DNA of 64,000 nt from Clavelina lepadiformis (taxonomy: Eukaryota; Chordata; Ascidiacea; Aplousobranchia; Clavelinidae), in the NCBI RefSeq assembly GCF_947623445.1, contig NC_135240.1, positions 4,216,001 through 4,280,000 of the forward strand, written 5' to 3'. The translations under genes and the position numbers were made by a program. The notes under the pieces were generated by a model, which was not told where the DNA came from, did not search any database, and saw nothing but the letters and a program-made list of their open reading frames with translations. Below are positions 11,072-21,406 of the stretch, in pieces. The first letter of the stretch is position 1; each line of letters starts with the position of its first letter.

Positions 11072-12362
11072 AGAGGAAAAAGGCTTTACTGTAAACCTGC
11101 TTTACGGGTTTTGCGTCACACTACTTACGGTGCATGTCTTGAAGGCATCTCATAACATGTCTTGAATGAAGCACTTTGTTAACATCGTCGTTCCGAATTG
11201 CGTTCCTTCTATCGCTCTCCCTGATTTCGTGGCGTCTACAAATATTTTCGGCAACATCAAAGTTTGAACAAAACTTTAAACAAACCAATAACATACCGTT
11301 CCTGGAGACGTCTCCGGTAAAACTCGTTCCACTGCTTGATCAGTATCATGGTTGGTTGATAATCAAAGCTGCACTCTGCCGCATGCCTCATAGTTAAGAA
11401 TTTTATGAATGCAACTATTGCGGCATTGTGCGCAATGAAGGTTGAAGGCTTGCACTTGCCTTCCTCAAGCAACTGCCAACGTAGTCTGTATTAAACGCAA
11501 CAAATCACAAATATAGCAAATTCTACGCTGTTACTTACTTTAACGTGCTTTTCTATGTATGTGTCCAAGCTGAAAGCGTGCAAATCCTCAAAACTACAGT
11601 TAGAAACTATTCTTTGTAGAATACATTTCTGCTTTTCCGCATCGACCAAGCGTTTTCCCCCTCCATCGACGGATTGCAAATAAAGCGAGAAATTTCTGAA
11701 GCAGGCAGTCCAGGAAAAACGGACTGTTCGGTTCAGGCGACTGAACAGACAATAAGTGTTATAACAATACACATACAACTAAAAGCGCAGCATGTTCGTG
11801 AAGCACTTCTTCTCTTTAAATATTGCTACATACATATCTAGACAAGCAATTACCTTTGCTGTATTATCACGTCGCCGTTTATCAAACGACATTACTAGCT
11901 CCTTCACTTGTGTGTCATCCTTATCATGTTTCGCACCTTACAGGTGTTGCACCAGATGCTTTACATATTTATCGCATAAGGGGCACTTTTTCTTCCCTTC
12001 ACGAGACAGCTCATTGTATGATATTTTATGAACGTCTCTGCAATGACGACCAACATTCATCACCATTTTTTCGCATATGCTTAAAAAAATGTCACAAAAT
12101 AAACTAGGAAATAATGTTTTCAGGGCAGCTAAATAAAAACCATACCTGCAGTATTTTGCATTTCTTCTGTGGTGACGCTTCTTCCCCGGCACCTCCTCTG
12201 CACCACTATGCCCCGTTTCACCTTCTAACCCGTCAGATTCCCTTTCATCCACCACCATCTCGTCTTCTTTTCTCTCCGACAGTTCTTGCCCTGCTGCCTC
12301 TTCCTTCTCTTCTTCTGATTCCCGTTCGATACTTTTCTTTTCGCTTTCATCATAAAACCAAG

Positions 12363-13851
12363 CATTTTAAGTCATCACAGTTTACATAGAGCATGGTAAT
12401 TTTTAAAATCTCGCATAAGTTCAAGCCATGTTACTCACAGACTAACTGTCGATGCGTTCTAGCATTACTGACGCCACTATTTCTTGGGCAGCCACGACTT
12501 CGGACGCTGAGTTGGCGAGGCTCCTAACACAGCAGACATGGAACAACTTACCAATTAATGTAAAAGATATTAAAAAAAATAAAAATGCAACTCAAATTCG
12601 GTTTCTATACATAAAAAAAAAAAACAATTTGAATGCTAACATTAAGTGGCTTACTTATAATCAAGAGGTAACTCCTGGCCAACCTCGCCCATACTTTCGA
12701 TTGTGCTTTAGGCGAAATTAGACCTCTGTAGGTCTTTATCTTTAATTGAATTATTGCGGCCCTCTTGAACTGAGCTGCAAAAGAAACATTTTCACCTTTT
12801 TCCGCTACTAACTGGCACACACTTTACGAAAAACTCTTTACGAATTTGTGTCAAGAACAGAGTGAAAGAAAAAGTAAAAATTCTTACCCAAAACCTTGTA
12901 CTAACGATCTCATTTTCTTCTTTCGAGTTTCAGTATAACCAGGCTCTGCATCCTTAAAGTTCTTGGGAATTTTCTTTTTTTTTCATTTAATAAGCTACAA
13001 ATAAAACGACAACAATTTATAACTTGTAAATCAACAGAATTTACAGAACGCATAGCTACGCAACCTTTCTGGCAACTTTGTAGGACTGATGATCGTGTCC
13101 ACGTCGTCATCAGATGACGACCTGTGTGACAGAATGCTTTCGGTTTGAGTTCGTGGTAAATTTTTCGCCACCTCCGGCCAACTTCAACCCTCGCTGCATC
13201 CTTTTTTCCGCAAACTACTTTGCTCATTTATGGGGAAAATTATTTCAAATTTCTTTTCCGTTGAACCGGACAAGGTTGTCCAGCCCTTCCTTCAACCAGC
13301 CAGGCATAACAATTGTTGCATCCCCATATTTTGCGAATATTTTGTGATCTTGCACCTGCATTAAAAACATCCCTTTTTTAATAGTTTTCTACATGAAAGG
13401 AGAATGTGGTGACTTACCCGAATAATCCAACCTTTCCTGGTCCGGCAGCCATGGTTAAGTTCTTCCACGAGCATGTTGCGGACCGCACTTGTCCGCTGCG
13501 AGTTTTTGGTTATCTGATAGGCCATGAGGATTTCCCCATGGTCCTTCTCACCTCCGCTCCGGGATCGTTTTCCCAGACTGCACGTTTGTAGAATATAGTA
13601 AGTTACTGTATCAACGAAAAATGAAACAATCAATATTAGATTTGTTTAATATCTTGCAGCCTACAACCGATAATTTAAAACAGGAGCTAGGCCTACAGTA
13701 TGCTAAAACAGAGCAACCAACTGAACAGTACCTCACTCCACGTGCGTTGCTGAGAAGTGAAGGTCAGTCTGAGAAGTGAACTGGGTTGATTGCATTTCAT
13801 GCTTGAGTGATCACATGCGAATTTATAAAATCTTTAAGATTTGGAGAGGGA
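12363..13851. repeat. 6.2-kb tandem duplication, partial copy C
   Basis: Third copy, truncated. It matches copy A positions 1 to about 1490 with roughly 25 scattered differences, so it is clearly older or less homogenised than the A/B pair. Similarity stops near 13851, just after the segment equivalent to 1480, and the sequence beyond is unrelated. It keeps only the 3' exons of the zinc-finger gene. Confidence 0.9.
12554..13640 (-). pseudogene. Zinc-finger / recombinase-like gene, copy C, 3' exons only
   Basis: Partial third copy holding only the equivalents of the Arg-region exon (about 13577-13418), the DHK...YG exon (13355 downward) and the two C-terminal exons (about 13240-13080 and 12820-12720). 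The 5' exons are missing because the repeat unit is truncated at 13851. Some codons differ from copies A and B, including a few amino-acid changes. Confidence 0.4.
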
Positions 13852-14865
13852 TCCGATAAAAAATGAGCCAAAAAATATTGTCGTGTTTTTGATTGAGAAC
13901 AATTTTCAGAAAAGTCTCACATCTTGGGTGACTTTACCCTAACATATAACCGTGTATGATGAACACAGTTGCCATCTCGTCTGGAGCACTATTAACTGAA
14001 TCAGTGTGACAATGTAGTAGCATGGCGTTGTTCGAAGGACTGTCGATTGTTGTAACTTGAAACTCACATAATCATTTGAAATAAAACTTAGAGGCATAGG
14101 CGCCCACAAGGTAATTTATAAGGGAGAACAAGTTTGTGGTTCTCTTCAGTTTCATGTCATTTAATTGCAGGAAAAGCAACGACAAACCTGGTACACGCGA
14201 CCTGTTTGTTTACAGGTAGAGACTCCCAATCTTTTACAACAATATTTCTGGGCAGGATGTGAACAAATTTTACTTTGCTTTCTTAATCATATGGAAATTT
14301 AGAATAGCAAAATAGCAAAAACTTGAATACGAAGCGTCCAAAGCAATAGGTTTTACCGAATTAGACTGCAATTAAACTACAATGCAGTATCTCAAAAATA
14401 CCATAAACCAGAACGTATATAAAATAGAAAATCGTGAACAACAGTAAACAAACAAGAAGTAGCCTTTGTACTCGTATACGAATTCCCAGTATGCTTTTAA
14501 TTGAGAAGTTGTACACACGAGGCAGGACGAGAATGACAGGATGTAAAAATTTCCTCGTTTGGAGAGCGACATGGGCTTAATGTAAACACTGAAGTAAAAT
14601 TCGATCACGTTGTAACGTATGAAAGACATATATGGCAAACACTGCATAGTAAATATATTTCACCTGATAAAGAATAATATTGGCCTACTGTTGACTGTCA
14701 TGCAATCAATTACAGTCGGATAAGATTTAAGCAGAGAGATGCAAAGAAAACAATTACAAGCACGATGCAACATGGTGGAGCAATTAATTTAACATCAAAA
14801 CAAAAAATAATGAGGAGGTAAGAAAATACAGGCTCATATACTTTGGTGGTCAAATCGTAGGTCAA
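13852..14865. other. Intergenic, no gene seen
   Basis: AT-rich sequence after the break of copy C. ORFs are short and without splice or family support. I see nothing else that I can name. Confidence 0.6.
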
Positions 14866-15110
14866 ACAAATATCGTCTTGTCATTGATTATAAATTGGTC
14901 AATAAACAAACAACCGACAGCTGTTACCCTCTCCCGTTCTTACATAAGTTTTCCGATGTTTTGTATGGTAAGACTGTCTTCTCCAAACTCGATCTCCAGG
15001 CCGCCTACCACCAAATTGAGGTGGCTCGTGAGGATGTTCACAAGACGGCATTCGTTTGCCCTCTTGGACAATTTGAATATACAAGACTTCCGTTTGGTTT
15101 GTCCGAGTAT
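14866..15110 (+). mobile_element. Ty3/Gypsy reverse-transcriptase fragment (fossil)
   Basis: About 80 codons match the central part of a Ty3/Gypsy-type reverse transcriptase (the VIDYKLVNKQT, FSKLDLQAAYHQI and LPFGLS landmarks). No LTRs, gag, protease, RNase H or integrase parts are seen around it. It is a short broken relic. Confidence 0.85.
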
Positions 15111-15418
15111 CAAATTGCCAAAAAGTATGGTATCTGGAAAATGGCTACGAATTTTGTACCCATTTCAAGATTAACTTGCAAATCACTACTCCAAATTAGA
15201 AATTTAACTGGGCAACTCGCAAAAGGCTATTGTATTGCACAGCGTTTAACTTTTGCAATTTCAATTTTGTGGATAGTAAAGAAACAAATTGCAATAATTT
15301 TGATTAAAAAAGTGTTTTAGGTAAATAACCGCAAGATGAAGCCAGACAAGTCTATTTTTGAATTGCGATACATTAGTGTCAAGTGGTGAAAGCGTTTTAT
15401 TGCAGTAAAATATTGTTT

Positions 15419-16800
15419 TTGCTGTTTCAAATTTGAGAAAATTAACTTTTTCTCCAACGCGTAAAAACGCTCTGTGTTAGTGATTGTTGGTAGGCCCAAC
15501 GTCAAATCGTGTAATATTGTAGTTAGCGCGCCAACCTAGGTCCGACGAAGAATTTTTGTTGGACTCTACCCGACCTATAAGCCGCTGGCCATTCAGCGAT
15601 TAAATTATCGTTGGTGGGCCGCCAGAAGCAAGCTAACGGCTCAACGTCGGCCCTCGAGCAACGTGCTATCTGGTTTTGCATTGCACTAACTGAGAACGTT
15701 GAAAAACCGCTAACCCATTTTTACCATATACAAAACTCATAAAATGTTTCGCAACAATTTCGTTGTCTTTGCGATTGGTCAATTCCTTGGTGAATTAACA
15801 CAGCGTCGCACAATTCTGAAAAAATGAAAATTATCAAACTTTATGAGCACTAAATTACCTAATATCAAGGTTTAGTTTTTTTTCGATGTATAATTTCTAC
15901 GTATAATCTGCAGAAACAGCAAAGTATAGCCATAGATTTCTTTTATATAATAATAATATTTGTTATATATAATAATATATCTAAGTGTCTTGAGGTACCA
16001 AAGCAAAAAATTCATTTCATTTGCATTGCGTTCGTATTTTTTGTAAGTTATAATTCGCACGGGTACAAATATGCACGAAGTAACTATTACCAAATGTATC
16101 TCGCAACGTATACGGGTATCAAATTGCACGAAGTAAAAATTACCAAATGTATCTCGCAACTTATACGGGTAACAATTTGCACGAAGTAACAATTACCAAA
16201 TGTGTCTCGCAACGTATACGGGTATCAAATTGCACGAAGTAACTATTACCAAATGTATCTCGCAACGTATGCGGGTATCAAATTGCACGAAGTAAAAATT
16301 ACCAAATGTATCTCGCAACTTATACGGGTAACAAATTGCACTAAGTAACAATTACCAAATGTGTCTCGCAACGTATACGTGTATCAAATTGCACGAAGTA
16401 AAAATTACCAAATGTATCTCGCAAAGTATACGGGTATCAAATTGCACGAAGTAAAAATTAACAAATGTATCTCGCAACGTATACGGGTATCAAATTGCAC
16501 GAAGTAACAATTACCAAATGTATCTCGCAACTTATACGGGTAACAAATTGCACTAAGTAACAATTACCAAATGTGTCACGCAACGTATACGGGTATCAAA
16601 TTGCACGAAGTAACTATTACCAAATGTATCTCGCAACGTATACGGGTATCAAATTCCAACAAAAAATCTTCGTCGGACCTAGGTTGGCGCGCTAACTACA
16701 ATATTACACGATTCGACGTTGGGCCTACCAACAATCACTAACACAGAGCGTTTTTACGCGTTTGAGAAAAAGTTAATTTTCTCAAATTTGAAACAGCAAA
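15419..16800. mobile_element. Foldback element with 145-bp terminal inverted repeats
   Basis: The left arm 15419-15563 and the right arm 16655-16799 are inverted copies about 97% identical, with only a handful of differences. The interior has no transposase ORF; it holds unique sequence followed by a 53-bp tandem array. Long inverted arms around internal tandem repeats define foldback-type or MITE-like DNA elements. The 189-bp satellite starts about 20 bp after the right arm. I could not identify a target duplication. Confidence 0.85.
16070..16654. repeat. 53-bp tandem repeat inside the foldback element
   Basis: About 11 units with consensus GCACGAAGTAAC, TTACCAAATGT, CTCGCAACGTATACGGGTAT. 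Variants (CTTATACGGGTAAC; TGTGTCTC) recur every few units, which suggests a higher-order pattern of about three units. Confidence 0.9.
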
Positions 16801-16821
16801 CACAGACTTGAAACAGCAAAC

Positions 16822-18130
16822 ACGTTTCCTACGATGCTAACCCTCAATTTTATAAGCGATTTATCCCCTAAGTCTAACCCCTCAATTAGATGGAGTCATT
16901 TTGCCAGATGCGACCAGTCATTGGGTTCTAACCCTAAAAATTTAGAAACCGGTAATGTATTTATTTTAGATCGTAAAGAACAGCTCCACGATGAACAACT
17001 TTTCCATACGCTCCTTCCTACAATACTCACCCTCAATGTTAAGGGCGCTTTCACCCTAACCCCTTTATGAAATGGAATCAATTTGCCAGATGCCGCTGGT
17101 CAATAAGTCCTAACCCTGAACGTTTAGGAACCGGTATTGTATTTAATTTATTTGGTAGAGAACAATTCCACCATAGAGAACTTGTCCAGACACCATTTCC
17201 TACGATGCTAACCCTCAATTTTAAAAGCGATTGCACCCCTAACTTCAACCCCTCAATTAAATGGAGTCATTTTGCCAGATGCGACCGGACATTAGGTTCT
17301 AACCCTACAAATTTAGAAACCGGTGTTTTATTTATTTTAGATCGTAAAGAACAGCTCCACGATGAACAACTTTTCCATACGCTCCTTCCTACGATGCAAA
17401 ACCTCAACTTTAATGCGCGCTTTCACCCCTAACCCTAACCCCCCAATTAAATGGAGTCATTTTGCCAGATGCGACCGGTCATAAAGTCGTAACCCTGAAA
17501 ATTTGGAAACCGGTATTGTATTTAATTTATTTGGTAGAGAACAAATCCACCATAGAGAACTTGTCCAGACACCATTTTCTACAATGCTAACCCTCAATTT
17601 TAAAAGCTATTTCACCCCTAACCTTAACCCCTCAATTAAATGGAGTCATTTTGCCAGATGTGACCGGACATTAGGTTCTAACCCTACAAATTTAGATACC
17701 GGTATTGTATTTATTTTAGATCGTAAAGAACAGCTCCACGATGAACAACTTTTCCATACGCTCTTTTCTACGATGCAAAACCTCAACTTTGATGCGCGCT
17801 TTCACCCTAACCCTAACCCCTCTATGAAATATGGTCATTTTGCCAGATGCCGCTGATCAATAAGTCCTAACCCTGAACATTTGGTAACCGGTATTGTATT
17901 TAATTTATTTGGTAGAGAACAATTCCAGCGTAGAGAACTTGTCCAGACATCATTTCCTACGATACTAACCCTCAATTTTAAAAGCTATTTCACCCCTAAC
18001 CCTAACCCCTCAATTAAATGGAGTCATTTTGTCAGATGCGACCGGTCATTAAGTACTAACCCTGAAATTTTGGAAACCGGTATTGTATTTAATTTATTTG
18101 GTAGAGAACATTCCACCATAGAGAACTTGT
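16822..18130. repeat. 189-bp satellite block outside the 6.2-kb units
   Basis: About seven units. Two monomer types mostly alternate: one with TTTGGTAGAGAACAATTCCA and one with TAGATCGTAAAGAACAGCTC. This gives a 378-bp dimer. Each unit has a telomere-like CCCTAACCCTAACCCC core. The plus strand stays open in one frame for more than 100 codons at a time because 189 is divisible by three. Confidence 0.9.
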
Positions 18131-18720
18131 CCATAGAAAAGGACAAGTCCATTTGGAGCACTGGATCCACCCATCATTCTCGGATGATTTGGAATACATT
18201 TCGTTGCAGTAAAAGCATTCTGCATCTACGTTGTTATCACTTTCATCGACTGTGTCCTTCTGCTGCATTGATGACCTGGAAACCTTAGCTTTCTTCATAG
18301 AACACTTTTTTGATAAACTTGTTTTACTCCTGTTGCCAGATACCGCGGATCGGCTACGATTCGTTGCAGCCAACTGCTTCTTGTATGGTGAACTGGTTAA
18401 AATAGCAGTTGCACCTCTTAGACTTCCTCTTTTGGCGAGTGTGAGCTGCTTTCGGCATAGGAAGCACTTCAACAGGACTTATAATTGTGAAACTGGAATT
18501 TTCATCTTCAGGAGAGGACGGTTGGGAGACATCTATTGGCTGTGCAGGTAACGATTCAGGTATCTCGGGAAGACCAACCGCATCTAAGCCAATATTTTTG
18601 CCATCACAATCAATGCTAGTTGAACTAATATTAACGGAGTAAGTATCGGTGTTGGTTGGAACAGGATCAGGATCAGGATCAGGATCATAGGTCCACTTTA
18701 CCCCCACCCCTCAGTTACTA
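18131..18720 (-). pseudogene. pogo/Tigger-like transposase C-terminal remnant
   Basis: The minus strand encodes features known from the C-terminal tails of Tigger/pogo-type DDE transposases: a VEVLPMPKA segment followed by basic residues, an ILTSSPYKKQL segment, and a PHD-like CFYCNEMY...WIQC motif. The first lies in one frame (18707-18430) and the others in another (18472-18131), so there is a frameshift near 18440-18470. No DDE catalytic part is present. At the 5' edge (about 18684-18715) sits a GGGGTAAAGTGGACC motif also found at 21388, which may be the element's terminal repeat. It directly abuts the satellite block. Confidence 0.6.
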
Positions 18721-19021
18721 TTATTTTGACTGTTGGCCAAAGTTTGGCTAGTCAGTAAGCGGAATAAACATATGTAATGCATACGTGATAAAGTAAAACT
18801 GCTTTCTATCATTCAACCAACGTTCTACCTTATGCATGTAAAATAAAATCTAAGTTGCAAGACATACCTTTCAATAGATCAGAGAGTACAAAAAACGAAT
18901 TCCGTGCCTTTTCTTGCCTTCTTTTCCACGTAACCTCGAATAATGGCGTGTGCAACCACGTTATGTCATGCTTCACTAAACTTAGTGGTATCCGCGCGGT
19001 TAAAAAACTTTATTAAGAAAA

Positions 19022-19077
19022 TAAGAGGGGTGTGCCACTTTACCCCGTTGGTCCGCTTTACCTCACCTTCTCCTACC
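19022..19077. repeat. Terminal-repeat-like motif (GGTAAAGYGGACC type)
   Basis: Contains CACTTTACCCCGTTGG and GGTCCGCTTTACCTCACC, inverse complements of motifs at 21178-21210 and 21388. It fits a relic end of a pogo-like element. Confidence 0.5.
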
Positions 19078-19141
19078 GTTTCACGGTATAAATTTTCTCT
19101 CAAGATGAAGTGATTGTTGTTGGTAAAACTCAGTTAAAGGA

Positions 19142-19215
19142 CGTCCCTTGGAGGGATCGAACTAGCGACCTTTCTGTTAACAGCCGAACGCGCTAACCTA
19201 TTGCGCCACAGAGAC
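19142..19215 (-). pseudogene. tRNA-Asn(GTT)-like, decayed
   Basis: The anticodon GTT and D arm match tRNA-Asn, but the T stem (GCTAG against CCTCC) cannot form and the anticodon stem has a mismatch. Its flanks are similar to those of the intact tRNA-Asn at 20361-20434, so the two are a local duplication and this copy has decayed. Confidence 0.8.
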
Positions 19216-19398
19216 AATGAAAATGCTTCGTTCGCTTAGATCGAAAATATTCAACATTTTTGTTCTTCATCCTTTCGTGATTCAGGTCGGAAAGATCAGT
19301 ATTCAAGAAACACAATAATTCATTTGTTTAAGTTCATACCACAGTTGCATTCATTCTGGTAAGTAAGGAGTGTCTATTTAAGCAATAACAACAAAAGA

Positions 19399-19471
19399 CG
19401 CCCAACGTGGGGCTCGAACCCACGACCGTTGGATTAAGAGTCCAACGCTCTACCGACTGAGCTAGCCGGAC
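19399..19471 (-). tRNA. tRNA-Lys(CTT)
   Basis: A 73-nt cloverleaf with loop CTCTTAA (anticodon CTT), canonical TAGCTCAGTCGGTAGAGC D arm, and a perfect T arm GTGGG TTCGAGC CCCAC. The acceptor stem uses G:U pairs. It looks functional. Confidence 0.93.
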
Positions 19472-19546
19472 GATGACTAAGCAAGTATAAAGTAGAATCA
19501 AATCGAACATGTAACAGCAATATGGAAGCGCTGCAAAAGTTATACT

Positions 19547-19629
19547 TGACAAAAGCGGGATTCGAACCCGCGCCTCCAAAGGAGACTGCGACCTAAACGC
19601 AGCGCCATAGACCGCTCGGCCATCCGGCC
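19547..19629 (-). tRNA. tRNA-Leu(TAG)-like, acceptor stem mismatched
   Basis: Class II tRNA with loop TTTAGGT (anticodon TAG), intact D arm, anticodon stem CTGCG/CGCAG, variable arm and T arm GCGGG/CCCGC. The 5' segment GGCCGGA does not pair with the 3' segment TTTTGTC, so the acceptor stem is broken. Probably a recent pseudogene or a chimeric tRNA. Confidence 0.75.
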
Positions 19630-19888
19630 TGACACTACCGAGGTTTTCTTCTTACTGAACACTTTTCTCTCTTTTGATTTAGAATTTTAGATGATCTGTT
19701 CGAATAGTGTAAAATTTTATTAACACCTTTTCGAAAATGTACGAACGGTTGTATCCTGCCCGTGCTTGTATCACTCTTCCGACCTCTCCACTAAATCGAT
19801 AAGGCAATGAATGAAATGTATAAATGAACTAACTTCCTTTTCAATTTAATGGTAAAACTACCCAAAACCGCTCAAGTTTCAGACCATC

Positions 19889-19971
19889 ACTGGGTTGGCC
19901 GAGCGGTTAAGGCGTTGGACTTAAGTTCCAATGGACATCTGTCCGCGTGGGTTCGAGTCCCACACCCAGTA
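19889..19971 (+). tRNA. tRNA-Leu(TAA)
   Basis: An 83-nt class II tRNA. The acceptor stem ACTGGGT/ACCCAGT is perfect, the loop CTTAAGT gives anticodon TAA, the variable arm is well formed, and the T arm is GTGGG TTCGAGT CCCAC. Confidence 0.97.
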
Positions 19972-20091
19972 GAGTCACTTCACTCTTTTTTCGAGTTGGC
20001 AAATAAAGGATGGTGTTTTTAATAATTTCATATACTTCACAAAATGAGATTGTAATATGCAAAACGTATGACTACTGAAAGTGAATGTAAA

Positions 20092-20163
20092 GGGGGTAAA
20101 GCTCAGTGGTAGAGCATTCGACTGCAGATCGAGAGGTCTTCGGTTCAAATCCGGGTGCCCCCT
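20092..20163 (+). tRNA. tRNA-Cys(GCA)
   Basis: A 72-nt cloverleaf. The acceptor stem begins GGGGG and ends CCCCC with discriminator T, the anticodon stem encloses CTGCAGA (GCA), and the B box is GGTTCAAATCC. The T stem uses two G:U pairs. A T-rich terminator follows (CCCTTTTTCC). Confidence 0.96.
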
Positions 20164-20360
20164 TTTTCCTTTTGACATGATGAATTTCACCAGTTTTAGA
20201 ACTTTCAGCAGGCGCTTGTTTTATACTCCACTCTTTAGCTTGCTCTTTAGCTTGCGGCTGTGGGGGGCCTTAAACTTGATGTTTAGAACAAAAGCACCGT
20301 TTCTAGGTATAAAATTTCTTTAACATGAAGAGTTTGTTGTTCGTAAAACTCTCCTAAAGA

Positions 20361-20377
20361 CGTCCCTGGGTGGGATC

Positions 20378-20417
<40 letters not shown>

Positions 20418-20434
20418 TATTGCGCCACAGAGAC
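20361..20434 (-). tRNA. tRNA-Asn(GTT)
   Basis: A 74-nt cloverleaf with loop CTGTTAA (anticodon GTT), anticodon stem TTCGG/CCGAA, T arm GGTGG TTCGATC CCACC and acceptor GTCTCTG/CAGGGAC. It is the intact partner of the decayed copy at 19142-19215. Confidence 0.97.
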
Positions 20435-21177
20435 ATGGAAAATGCTTCGTTTGCTTAGATGGAAGTGCATCAAGAATGTTCAAAAGTTTTCCCCTATGTG
20501 GCTTTCCGTGTTGCCTTAAAAAACAAAACAGTAATGAATACGATCGTCACTACCATATGAAACGTGGCTGCTATGTCATTTGATGAAGCTTGAATGTCTG
20601 TAAACTATACACTGAAGGTTAGGATTACTTGTACTGTACCTGGTGGAACTCCGAACGGAAAAAGTTATCTTGCTTTGCAGCTTTGCTGGACTTATGATTT
20701 GTTTCCTTAGTTTTGAAACCGACGGCAATTATTCTTTTTCTGCGACGTCACATATTCAACCAGAAGATTTATCACCTGTGTCGCAAGCTGAGTTGGTTGA
20801 TTAGATTTCATCTGAATCAGATTAGGCTTAGAGTTCTTCTGAAACGGCATAGTAGCAAGCAAAAGCGTACGTTTCAATTTCAACCAATGGATGCTGACGT
20901 GAGGTGTATCTGCTCGTTTTGTAGTGTTACATATCAACAAAATTTCCACTGCAATTTGATTACTCTGATTGATTATCTGCTAGATTTTTATCATATCAGT
21001 AGATGTGTTTTGCACGGGTGCCCTGTTTTTCATTTTAACAGGAACAAATTTACCAGTTTTCCAAATTTCAACATGGCCTGTTTAAAAATCCACTCATGAG
21101 TTTGAAATGATGGGGTCGTGGGGGGCCTTAACCTTGACAATATTGGAATCATGACTTGGCGTTTAGAACAAAAGTAG

Positions 21178-21406
21178 GGGAGGGTGGGGTAAAGCGGACC
21201 ACCTAAGGCTTAAATCATTACAATTCACTGATTTCACTAAAACATTTGACTTGTTTGTTTTGAGAGTTAACTCGAAGGTATTTCGCTAATTTTTGAAGTG
21301 CCCTTTTATTGATTGCTTGCTTTCTTACATAAAATTTATTTTTTATTTAAAAGCCCCTCCAATAGTACACTTTAACCCACATGTGTGGGGTAAAGTGGAC
21401 CACCGT
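21178..21406. repeat. Transposon-end-like motifs GGGGTAAAGYGGACCACC
   Basis: Two direct copies (about 21190 and 21388) of the motif that flanks the pogo-like remnant at 18.7 and 19.05 kb. They may be the left end of a second, internally deleted element. No transposase is seen nearby. Confidence 0.4.

Larger units (their letters stand above)
6346..12358 (-). pseudogene. Zinc-finger / tyrosine-recombinase-like gene, copy B (broken)
   Basis: Same gene as in copy A. Best-defined pieces: acidic exon ending at 12146 (donor gtatgg); zinc-finger exon 12079-11854, phase-matched to it, with CSIC...HCRDVH and CPLC...H motifs but one in-frame TAA right after the second motif; core-binding-like exon 11485-11297; Arg-region exon 7369-7210; next exon from 7147. 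The exon near 11735-11540 reads well only in two different frames. Copies A and B share both lesions, so the damage predates the duplication. The large internal intron contains the tRNA-like array, minisatellite and satellite. It could be a host gene family or a Crypton-type DNA transposon descendant; I cannot decide. Confidence 0.45.
6157..12362. repeat. 6.2-kb tandem duplication, copy B
   Basis: Second full copy of the unit, offset 6156 bp from copy A before the minisatellite and 6206 bp after it. It carries the same order of contents: 3' part of the zinc-finger gene, tRNA-Ser-like array with MITE, minisatellite, 189-bp satellite, 5' part of the zinc-finger gene. Confidence 0.95.

Noticed and set aside
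14372-14647. 91-codon minus-strand ORF
   Set aside because: Hydrophobic, AT-driven composition with no start context or family resemblance.
17067-18288. Three overlapping plus-strand ORFs of 117-135 codons with repeated WSHFARCDR-type segments, as a repeat protein gene
   Set aside because: They are the 189-bp satellite read in its open frame. The same repeat in the 6.2-kb units is interrupted by stops, and no start, splice or promoter context is present.
19334-20323. ORFs of 71-81 codons across the tRNA cluster on both strands
   Set aside because: They run through tRNA genes; the apparent protein similarity would be to mistranslated tRNA.
20707-21099. 128-codon plus-strand ORF and its 80-codon antisense partner
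   Set aside because: Neither has recognisable motifs, splice sites or a promoter. I kept the region as intergenic.
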